The translations under genes were made by a program, and so were the position numbers. From NCBI GenBank assembly GCA_949358305.1, contig OX442317.1, positions 12,838,186-12,902,185 on the forward strand: a DNA stretch of 64,000 nt, read 5' to 3'. The notes under the pieces were generated by a model that was given only the letters and a program-made list of their open reading frames with translations, was not told the origin of the DNA and did no database searches. The DNA is from Strigamia acuminata (Eukaryota > Arthropoda > Chilopoda > Geophilomorpha > Linotaeniidae). Positions 10,501 to 20,500 of this stretch are shown in pieces; the first letter of the stretch is position 1, and each line of letters opens with the position of its first letter.

Positions 10501-12610
10501 TAGCACAAACACCACAAGACCAATGTCTCTGAATGTTTAGAAATAGTGTTTAAACCTTAGTAGAAGACTTCAATGTAAGTGTTAGCAACATCCAAGCAAT
10601 AATTTGAAAGAATAAACTTTTGATCTCATTTGACATCACAGTTGACTTAGCACAAACACCACAAGACCAATGTGTCTGAATGTTCTGAAATAGTGTTTAA
10701 ACCTTAGTAGAAGGCTTCAATGTAAGTTTTAGCAACATCCAAGCAATGATTTTGGAGAATAGACTTTTGATCTCATCACAGTTGACTTAGCACAAACACC
10801 ACAAGACCAATGTCTCCGAATGTTCTGAAATAGTGTTTAAACCTTAGTAGAAGGCTTCAATGTAAGTTTTAGCAACATCCAAGCAATGATTTGGAAGAAT
10901 AAACTTTTGATCCCATTTGACATCACAGTTGACTTAGCACAAACATCACAAGACCAATGTTTCTGAATGTTCTGAAATAGTGTTTAAACCTTAGTAGAAA
11001 GCTTCAATGTAAGTTTTAGCAACATCCAAGCAATAATTTGAAAGAATAAACTTTTGATCTCATTTGACGTCACAGTTGACTTAGCACAAACACCACAAGA
11101 CCAATGTCTCTGAATGTTTAGAAATAGTGTTTAAACCTTAGTAGAAGGCTTCAATGTAAGTGTTAGCAACATCCAAGCAATAATTTGAAAGAATAAACTT
11201 TTGATCTCATTTGACATCACAGTTGACTTAGCACAAACACCACAAACCAATGTCTCTAAATGTTCTGAAATAGTGTTTAAACCTTAGTAGAAGGCTTCAA
11301 TGTAAGTTTTAGCAACATCCAAGCAATGATTTGGGAGAATAGACTTTTGATCTCATCACAGTTGACTTAGCACAAACACCACAAGACCAATGTCTCTGAA
11401 TGTTTAGAAATAGTGTTTAAACCTTAGTAGAAGGCTTCAATGTAAGTGTTAGCAACATCCAAGCAATAATTTGAAAGAATAAACTTTTGATCTCATTTGA
11501 CATCACAGTTGACTTAGCACAAACACCACAAACCAATGTCTCTGAATGTTCTGAAATAGTGTTTAAACCTTAGTAGAAGGCTTCAATGTAAGTTTTAGCA
11601 ACATCCAAGCAATGATTTAGGAGAATAGACTTTTGATCTCATCACAGTTGACTTAGCACAAACATCACAAGACCAATGTCTCTGAATGTTTTGAAATAGT
11701 GTTTAAACCTTAGTAAAAAGCTTTAATGTAAGTTTTAGCAACATCCAAGCAATGATTTGGGAGAATAGACTTTTGATCTCATCACAGTTGACTTAGCACA
11801 AACACCACAAGACCAATGTCTCTAAATGTTCTGAAATAGTGTTTAAACCTTAGTAGACGGCTTCAATGTAAGTTTTAGCAACATCCAAGCAATGATTTGG
11901 GAGAATAGACTTTTGATCTCATCACAGTTGACTTAGCACAAACATCACAAGACCAATGTCTCTGAATGTTCTGAAATAGTGTTTAAACCTTAGTAGAAAG
12001 CTTTAATGTAAGTTTTAGCAACATCCAAGCAATGATTTGAAAGAATAAACTTTTGATCTTATTTGACGTCACAGTTGACTTAGCACAAACACCACAAGAC
12101 CAATGTATCTGAATGTTCTGAAATAGTGTTTAAACCTTAGTAGAAGGCTTCAATGTAAGTTTTAGCAACATCCAAGCAATGATTTGGGAGAATAGACTTT
12201 TGATCTCATCACAGTTGACTTAGCACAAACACCACAAGACCAATGTCTCTGAATGTTTAGAAATAGTGTTTAAACCTTAGTAGAAGACTTCAATGTAAGT
12301 GTTAGCAACATCCAAGCAATAATTTGAAAGAATAAACTTTTGATCTCATTTGACATCACAGTTGACTTAGCACAAACACCACAAGACCAATGTGTCTGAA
12401 TGTTCTGAAATAGTGTTTAAACCTTAGTAGAAGGCTTCAATGTAAGTTTTAGCAACATCCAAGCAATGATTTTGGAGAATAGACTTTTGATCTCATCACA
12501 GTTGACTTAGCACAAACACCACAAGACCAATGTCTCCGAATGTTCTGAAATAGTGTTTAAACCTTAGTAGAAGGCTTCAATGTAAGTTTTAGCAACATCC
12601 AAGCAATGAT
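7506..12610 (+). repeat. Satellite array, forward orientation (cut by gap)
   Basis: About 36 head-to-tail monomers, in length classes of 140 bp (GATCTCATCACAGTTG junction), 147 bp (7 extra bases, GATCTCATTTGACATCACAG) and 139 bp (one base missing in CACAAACCAATG). Nearly every monomer contains GTTTAAAC. No coding potential. It starts exactly at the end of the TK-family LTR and stops at an assembly gap. Confidence 0.97.
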
Positions 12611-12810
12611 NNNNNNNNNNNNNNNNNNNNNNNNNNNNNNNNNNNNNNNNNNNNNNNNNNNNNNNNNNNNNNNNNNNNNNNNNNNNNNNNNNNNNNNNNN
12701 NNNNNNNNNNNNNNNNNNNNNNNNNNNNNNNNNNNNNNNNNNNNNNNNNNNNNNNNNNNNNNNNNNNNNNNNNNNNNNNNNNNNNNNNNNNNNNNNNNNN
12801 NNNNNNNNNN
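12611..12810. other. Assembly gap (200 N)
   Basis: Exactly 200 undetermined bases inside the satellite. The round number suggests an arbitrary placeholder, so true length is unknown. Satellite orientation reverses across it. Confidence 0.99.
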
Positions 12811-13548
12811 AAGTCAACTGTGATGAGATCAAAAGTCTATTCTCCCAAATCATTGCTTGGATGTTGCTAAAACTTACATTAAAGCTTTCTACTAAGGTTT
12901 AAACACTATTTCAAAACATTCAGAGACATTGGTCTTGTGATGTTTGTGCTAAGTCAACTGTGATGAGATCAAAAGTCTATTCTCCCAAATCATTGCTTGG
13001 ATGTTGCTAAAACTTACATTGAAGCCTTCTACTAAGGTTTAAACACTATTTCAGAACATTCAGAGACATTGGTTTGTGGTGTTTGTGCTAAGTCAACTGT
13101 GATGTCAAATGAGATCAAAAGTTTATTCTTTCAAATTATTGCTTGGATGTTGCTAAAACTAACATTGAAGCCTTCTACTAAGGTTTAAACACTATTTCAG
13201 AACATTCAGAGACATTGGTCTTGTGGTGTTTGTGCTAAGTCAACTGTGATGAGATCAAAAGTCTATTTTCCCAAATCATTTCTTGGATGTTGCTAAAACT
13301 TACATTAAAGCTTTCTACTAAGGTTTAAACACTATTTCAGAACATTCAGAGACATTGGTCTTGTGATGTTTGTGCTAAGTCAACTGTGATGAGATCAAAA
13401 GTCTATTCTCCCAAATCATTGCTTGGATGTTGCTAAAACTTACATTAAAGCTTTCTACTAAGCTTTAAACACTATTTCAAAACATTCAGAGACATTGGTC
13501 TTGTGATGTTTGTGCTAAGTCAACTGTGATGAGATCAAAAGTCTATTC
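12811..13548 (-). repeat. Satellite array, inverted orientation (left part)
   Basis: This is the reverse complement of the same monomer family. Rare variants (a C-to-A change giving AAGAAATGATTTGGGAAAATAG, and GTTAGTTTTAGC) appear together at about 13150-13290 in the same order as in the forward array near 9880-10015, 35210-35340 and 40370-40500. It is therefore an inverted copy of that subregion rather than an unrelated array. Confidence 0.95.
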
Positions 13549-14469
13549 TGTTGCTAGCACTGGCAACAGACCAGGACGGGGAAACGGTCAGCGACGGTGA
13601 CGGAAGAAATCCCAGGAGAAAAGTGAAAGTATAGTGGGTGTGTGGACGTGCGCATGCGCAACCAGACAAGGTCGGGCCCAACCACGGCAATTTAGGGTTA
13701 ACGATCTCAGGCACAAACGTTCGAATCAACTCACAAAGTGGCGGCCAGTAGGAGGAGAAAGCGCGCCCGGTTCTCTACTCACTACACATCATGTAGGCAG
13801 AAGAAACAGACTGGTTTGGGGAAGAAAACAGTAGTTTTATTCCAAAGTGAGAGAGAGGAAAATAAAACTCAACCGTTAAGGTTAAGTTTCAACAACACAA
13901 GAAGCACGCACTCATTGTTGGAATGCGTGACTATGGAAACAGGCAAAATGAGGAAATGCATCAGTTACATTACAAAATGTACAAAACCAAGAGAATAAAA
14001 GCTTATAACTAACAGATGCATTGAAACAAGCAATCCTTTGTCTAAAAAGGCTTAACACTAACATCAGACACAGCTCAGATTTCTAGCACAATCAGGAGCA
14101 GTGTCACTTAAATCAAATAACACTTTTACACTTGCTAATAAAGCATATTAACAACAATCACTAATTACCAAGCAGACCAAGAGATGGCGCTCAAACACGG
14201 GAGGCCAGAAAACTTATACAAACATAGGAGAAAATGCTCTAAGCTCTGCTAAAACTTAAATCTAAAACAGCGACGAGTTGGCATGGCAACGCAGCTCGTC
14301 CCAGACAGTCAAAACCAAGAAATCAGCGCAGGTAAGTGCTCCAAATTCCTGGCGATCAGGCTAGAAAATACTAAATGAAGACAAAAAGACTATTAAAACT
14401 CCAAAGACACTTTCTGTCTAAAAAACCAAAGTTAAACCGCTAACGATTCCATCGCGGTTGCTAGCAACA
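13549..14469 (-). mobile_element. Solo LTR inside satellite, TSD ATTC
   Basis: The 921-bp insert starts TGTTGCTAGC and ends GCTAGCAACA, a 10-bp terminal inverted repeat. It is flanked by ATTC at 13545-13548 and 14470-14473, and removing it restores the monomer reading GTCTATTCTCCC. There is no primer site or internal sequence, so it is a solo LTR. An AATAAA on the minus strand (plus TTTATT near 13836) and resemblance to LTR C1 (AATCCCAGGAGAAAA) support minus orientation. The 4-bp TSD fits BEL/Pao, which makes short duplications of 4-6 bp. Confidence 0.9.
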
Positions 14470-15013
14470 ATTCTCCCAAATCATTGCTTGGATGTTGCTA
14501 AAACTTACATTGAAGCCTTCTACTAAGGTTTAAACACTATTTCAGAACATTCAGAGACATTGGTTTGTGGTGTTTGTGCTAAGTCAACTGTGATGTCAAA
14601 TGAGATCAAAAATTTATTCTTTCAAATTATTGCTTGGATGTTGCTAACACTTACATTAAAGCTTTCTACTAAGGTTTAAACACTATTTCAGAACATTCAG
14701 AGACATTGGTCTTGTGATGTTTGTGCTAAGTCAACTGTGATGAGATCAAAAGTCTATTCTCCAAAATCATTGCTTGGATGTTGCTAAAACTTACATTGAA
14801 GCCTTCTACTAAGGTTTAAACACTATTTCAGAACATTCAGACACATTGGTCTTGTGGTGTTTGTGCTAAGTCAACTGTGACGTCAAATGAGATCAAAAGT
14901 TTATTCTTTCAAATCATTGCTTGGATGTTGCTAAAACTTACATTAAAGCTTTCTACTAAGGTTTAAACACTATTTCAGAACATTCAGAGACATTGGTCTT
15001 GTGATGTTTGTGC
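14470..15013 (-). repeat. Satellite array, inverted orientation (right part)
   Basis: This continues the inverted monomers after the solo LTR, including 147-bp types with TGACGTCA. It ends within a monomer at TGTTTGTGC where the LTR of element A begins. Confidence 0.95.
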
Positions 15014-16575
15014 TGTTGCAAGACAGCGTAGAAATTGTTGTGCTATTTTATTGTCAATATTTTTACCATTTACTTTGAGTTGATTAAAATCTTTAAGTGT
15101 TTTAATTTCCTTTGCCTAATTGGTATTTTTCACTTTTCAGATTTTTTTATTGCTTATTAAAGTGTTTTGACTTGATTTTTATTCATACTTTTCAATATTC
15201 AGTAATGTTTATGCTTTGTATTGATTTCAAATATCTTATTCCGTGCATTTATTGACTTATTCACTTGTTTTTTGAGAGTTTGTATTGATTTCGAACTGTT
15301 TTGGTGCAAATTTCGTTACCTAGCATACAATTGCGATGCTAGTGACGTCATTTTTCTGTTTCCCGTAAAGTTACGGTTCCGCCTTCTAACCTTTTGTTTA
15401 GTACTTTTCAAATCACTTGGATTTTTATTAAGCATTCGTTTAGACTAATTCAAGCATGCTCTTTCTATCTAGATGCATCAAAACTGCTTTGGAAGTTCCG
15501 TTTGATTGGTTTGAACGTTCGTTTCCGTCTGCCATAAAAGCGCAGCCGGGAATGTTCGTTTGGCCGATAAATTCGTATTTATTCAACTTGTGTGTAATCA
15601 CTCGGTGTTTTGTGAAGAGAATGAACAAATATTCTTATTATTTAATCTATTCTTTATTGCATAATTACATTTAGTGCTTTTTATTCCATTTTCGTGTTGT
15701 TTTGAAGCTTTTGTAATGTTCGCCGGACGCCATGTTTGATCCAACACCTTTGTTATGTTCGCCGGTCGCCATGTTTGTCCCAAGCGACTGTTTACATTTA
15801 GTAATCGTTGTTTATGTATTTTATATCACATAATTTGCATTTACTATTACATTGCGTTATTATTCAGTATGTATTCTTTGATAATTTTGTGCTTTTGTAC
15901 CGATCGAAATTCAAATGTGATCGTTATGTAATTTTCGAAGCCTGTGATTGGCTATTTTCAATCCTTTCATTCCGAGATCGGTTTATTGCAAATATCTCAT
16001 TGTTTAACGTGTTTTTGGACATTGTTGTGATTAGCTTTTTTGTTCACCGCATTCTTGTGGTCATTTCAATGTAATTCAATGTATTTTTAGTGCATTTTTA
16101 AGCAAATGCCAACTTTGCCGTAATCTTGTTTCCTCCGTTACCATGGTAACGGAATCTTTCGTGTATCTGTATTTCGCCGCTATCGGCCTGGCGCGTGCCA
16201 TATTCGGTACTGCGCATGTGCGGTTCTCTAAGAACCAATCTAATTGCTGTAATTTCTTCAGTTATTAACCAACCTTTGAATAAATGTGTTGTGTTTTATT
16301 AGCTCTTGTTTTAGGCTTATTTTCAAACACATTCAATGTGTAGTGAGTAGTTTAAAAATTCTCAGGCCAACTTATGTTTCCGCCACCTATTGGATACTTG
16401 GTGCAGGTGTTCTCCACATTGTTCCAGCGGTTCAACAATGCCATTTGTTGCGGATTTATTGCTTTCCAGTGCGATTTTCGTACTAACCACGCCATACGAC
16501 CTTGGGCGAGCTCAAGTGTCTTGAATTTGGATACGCATCGCCATTCCTTTCTGTCTGTCTTGTTGACCTGCAACA
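15014..16575 (+). mobile_element. 5' LTR of element A
   Basis: The 1562-bp LTR starts TGTTGCAAGACAG and ends CTGCAACA at 16575, with a primer-binding site 15 bases later. AATAAA at about 16278 is a poly(A) signal candidate. It contains a near tandem repeat (ATGTTCGCCGG.CGCCATGTTTG) at about 15716-15780 and the palindrome at 16135. Short frames inside it, and the 320-codon frame at 16374-17336 that spans LTR and leader, show no family resemblance and are not called as genes. Confidence 0.8.
16135..16152. promoter_or_regulatory. Perfect palindrome matching RFX X-box
   Basis: CCGTTACCATGGTAACGG is an 18-bp perfect palindrome. Its core GTTACCATGGTAAC fits the symmetrical X-box bound by RFX transcription factors (GTTRCC-ATGG-YAAC type). 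It lies in the LTR of element A about 440 bases before its end. A one-mismatch relative, GTTGGCATGGCAAC, is at 14277-14290 in the solo LTR. Binding is inferred from motif only. Confidence 0.6.
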
Positions 16576-16590
16576 CAGATACGAAGCTTT

Positions 16591-16607
16591 TGGTAGCCGT
16601 GACCAGG
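16591..16607 (+). promoter_or_regulatory. Primer-binding site of element A
   Basis: TGGTAGCCGTGACCAGG lies 15 bases after the LTR end. It shares TGG-T-CCGTGA-CC with the sites of the other elements here, which supports both the LTR boundary and a common tRNA primer class. Confidence 0.7.
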
Positions 16608-17571
16608 ATTCCGTCTGCAATTCGTGAGTTTTTCCAGTGCATCATCAATACGTTTGAAAAAGTGTTTGGTGCGACGGAGGAAAATTACGTTTGTGTTTCG
16701 TCACCCATGTCAAGAGTCAACGTTCAACGTGACAGAAGTTACGACGGGGACTGCTTTGGCGGCGAAAACGAACAAAAGTGTGCATGCAGTTGGAGTTCAA
16801 GGTCACAACACTGGATAACACAACGCGTCGTGTTGGAAAGCGGATTCGCCCCTGGAATAATTGCATTTTACAGTGTTTTGCCTTATGAAATTGAAATTTT
16901 GGAGATTTTGGTTATTAAGGGGAACAGTATCAGGTGTCTTTATGGGATTTTGGTAGTTGCATTTGTTGGTTTTCGGGAAAATTTCGATAAAGTGTCTATT
17001 TTACAACTTTTGAAGTGTTTTTTCATTGCATGCTTAGTTCTCCACTATAACCGCCATAAGCGGGGGAGATTAGATTTATTTCGAGTAAAACTGACTAGTT
17101 TCAAGTTGAATAAGCTGTCAGTAGAGTCAAAATTTAATGTTAGGAGTTATTGGCGTGTTTTGTTGCAAAACGAACCGTCAATTGTTTTCAAAAGAGTTTA
17201 TTGGCGTGCTTTGTTGCAAAACAAACCGTCAATTATTTTCAAACTGTGCAGGGTAATTGTGTCACGTTTTATTTACGTACGCATTACCGCTCAAATTTTT
17301 GGTCATCCTCGATTGGCCAAACATTTGATATTCTAAAATTCTCACGTGTCACCAAGGACCGTGAAAATTGAGTGCTTTTTGGGGGATAAAATAAAAACGT
17401 TTATTCTCTTTAAAGTTAAAACAAAAACCGTGAATATTGAGATAGTTTTGGGGGATAAAATTACAAGGTTTATTCTCTTAAAAATTAAAACAAAGTTGAA
17501 TTGTCATGCCCGTTTTTATCTGTTCTTTCCAAATTTCACAGCCGAATTTTTTGTGAGAGAGGACAGAGAAA
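16608..17571 (+). other. Leader of element A with two tandem duplications
   Basis: Noncoding leader of about 1 kb before the Gag-Pol start. Two small direct duplications are visible: a ~51-bp unit around TTATTGGCGTG (17147 and 17198) and a ~69-bp unit around CCGTGAA.ATTGAG (17359 and 17428), both diverged by a few bases. Confidence 0.65.
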
Positions 17572-20500
17572 ATGGCGGAACCTACAATGAGAGATCTTCT
17601 AACTGAGGATCAAATCGAAGTGCAACAACAACGTTGGGAATCGCAAGTCACTGCAATGAATCATTTGTTGTCTATATCGGAGAAGACAGCAGATCCAGGT
17701 GAACTGGAAGCGCTGGTGCAAACTGCGACCCCGAAAGAAACGAGAATAGTCGGTGCGCTGAATGATCTACAGGAATATTCGGACCACGGCTATTATCTGG
17801 AATGCATTGACAAGCTTGAGACTATGCAAGCAAGAGTGGATCTTCTTCGCACGAGATACGAAATTTCAAAGCGATCACTTCCAACTTTGGGAGGAAGATT
17901 AAATACGTCGACAAGCTCAAACCAGAATACAACCTTGAACGCGACAGCAACGTTTAGAAAAAATTCGAAGCTGCCCAAATTGGATTCCGTAAAATTCGAC
18001 GGAGATATTTTGAAGTACAGAACATTCAAAAGCAACTTCGAGACCTCCGTACACAAGGATCCAGACCTGAGTAACATTGAGAAACTTCAGTATTTACAAA
18101 CCATGTGTACTGGAGAAGCGGCAATTCTCATCTCCACTTTTCCCCTGATCGAGGAATCCTATGACCTTGCAAGAGAAGAACTCGAAAGACATTTTGGTGA
18201 TGAGGATGCCCAACAAACTGCGTTAATAAAATCAATTCGAGAATTAAAATCTGTTACGAGTGTATATCCAACGAAAGCGATAAAAACAAACTTGACCAAG
18301 ATTTCTGCGACTATTAGACTTTTAGAGCAACTAAAAATTCCTATTCAGACTTCGGGAGCTTTCTTATTGCCCGACATAATTAGCAAGTTTCCAACTTCAA
18401 TGGCATTAAGATTTTACCAGGTTCACGGAATTCAAAATAAGAACATTGTTACGTTGCTCAATTTCTTTGTGAATGAAGTTGCGATGGCCGAACGAACTGA
18501 AAACGTTTCTGAAAAATCGAAAAAAGACAAGAATGAAAAATCTGAAGTGGAGAAACCGAAAGTGAAAGGTTCAATGACCACGTGCGCAGCTACTCAAGAC
18601 GCCAAGCAGTCTACTAGTGCCAAAACAAAGAATGAAACGAAATCTGACAGCAAGAGTGCGCCTTCAAGGACAAGCAAGTGCATTTTTTGTGATGATGAAC
18701 ATTTAAACGGCTCTTGTAAAAAGGATTTCGAAATCAACGCGAAAATCGAAATAGTTAAGAAAAACAGACTGTGTTTTAACTGTTTCAGAACTGGACATAG
18801 AGTGGGAGACTGCAAGGTCAAATTTTCTTGTAAACATTGTGGTGGGCGACACCACTCCACAATATGCAAAAAATCCGAGGTGAAGAATTCAACGAACGCT
18901 GCGGAGAAGCCGAAGGAGCCACAAGTAACCACACATGTTTCATGCGCAATCTCGACGACTCTACAACTAATGATCTTCACCGCGGACCTTAAAACCAAAT
19001 CAGGAGGAACTCACAACATTCGCGGAATGATCGATCCGGGAAGCCATCGATCGTTCATCACAAAAGAATTTGTTGAAAGACTGAAACTGAAAAAATGCGG
19101 CAGTGTCTCTGCCACCACACAGAGATTCAACGACTCGTCTCCAGCAGCCACGGACTATGATGTGTTTAATGTCACACTGCAGAGTAAAAATGACACTCAA
19201 GATTTGAAACTTTCAATGCTTTCTGTGGAAAATTTGCCACGAGTGCAGGGCATTCTTAACTCATCAATAATAGACAAGGTGAAGAAGTTAAACCTTGAAC
19301 TTGCTGAAGACCTACCAGCTAAGACTTCTCAAATCGATGTGCTTTTAGGAGTCGACGTGTGGTGGAAGGTCGTTAAGGATGGCAAGAAAAAGGTAAACGC
19401 CGACCTTGGACTCATTAATACAATTTTTGGATGGGTCTTGTCTGGAGCAGCTGGAAACACCAATTTGTTTGAGGATGAGGAAGGAATGACAACATGTTGC
19501 AACACATGCGACTTAGACATCCAAGAAAAATTGGACAAACTGTGGAACTTGGAAGCAATCGGAATAAATGCGGGAGAAAAAGAATCCGACTTTATTCGCG
19601 ATCGATTCGAATCAACTACAGAGCGTCTAGACGATGGACGTTATGAAGTCATGCTGCCATTCAATGGACAGGAAGTCGACTTGGAATCCAATTGGGAGTT
19701 GGCCATGAACCAACTGGCTAACACGCTCAAAAGAATAGATGCCAACGAGGATTACAAAAAACGTTACGACGAGTCCATGTGGCAGTATATTCACGAAAAT
19801 CACGCGGAGGAAGTCCCAAAAGAAGAGCGTTTTCTGAAGAAAGGAACCTACAATATACCTCACCACCCTGTAATCAAGGAGGATCGAGACACGACGAAAT
19901 TTCGAGTAGTGTTCAACGCGTCTTCATCCAAGAAGGGGAAACTTTCCCTCAATGACTGTTTATTTCCGGGACCTTCCCTTAATCCAGACTTAATACTCGT
20001 TATTGTGAGATTCCGTCTCTATTGTATTCCAATAATAGCAGACATTAAGCAAGCGTTCCTCCAAGTAATGATCAACCCTACTCAAACAAACTTTTTACGT
20101 TTTTTGTGGGTCGCTCGTGACTATTTCAAAGAGCCATACTCATGGCAAAATTTGTGGAATAATCTAATGGTTCTGCGAATGATTGTCGTGCCATTTGGCG
20201 TCATTTCTTCTCCATTCCTCTTGTGTGCGACGATTAGGAAACAAGCGAAACAATTTGAAAAAACTCATGCAAAAGAAGTCGACGCACTCGATGATGGAAT
20301 CTTCATGGATGATTTGACGTCAGGAGGAGATTTTACAGCCGACACAACATCACATTGCGAGAAACTGAAAATGATATTAGACGACGGAAAGCTTCCCCTC
20401 GTAAAGTGGGCGACCTCAAGCAAGGACGTCTTCAACAATTTGAAAAAAGAAGGTTTTCATATGCGAGGAGAGGAGTTTTCGGACTTAGGAATTATAAAAA

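Larger units (their letters stand above)
1..12610. repeat. Segmental duplication, copy 1 (offset 25,329)
   Basis: Every stretch I compared between 1 and 12610 recurs at +25,329 without base change or indel, including all translated frames, LTR boundaries and the rare monomer variants inside the satellite. The copy probably extends left of the window and ends at a run of N. It contains the element C leader and LTR, an unassigned 2.3 kb segment, a second LTR, a truncated TK and the start of a satellite array. It could be a very recent tandem duplication or a contig placed twice. Confidence 0.93.

Noticed and set aside
12557-12902. Two frames that cross the N run
   Set aside because: They consist mostly of undetermined residues and satellite, so they are artefacts of the gap.
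16374-17336. 320-codon plus-strand frame upstream of element A's Gag-Pol
   Set aside because: It spans the LTR end, primer site and leader repeats, has cysteine- and phenylalanine-rich composition without family resemblance, and is explained by chance openness.
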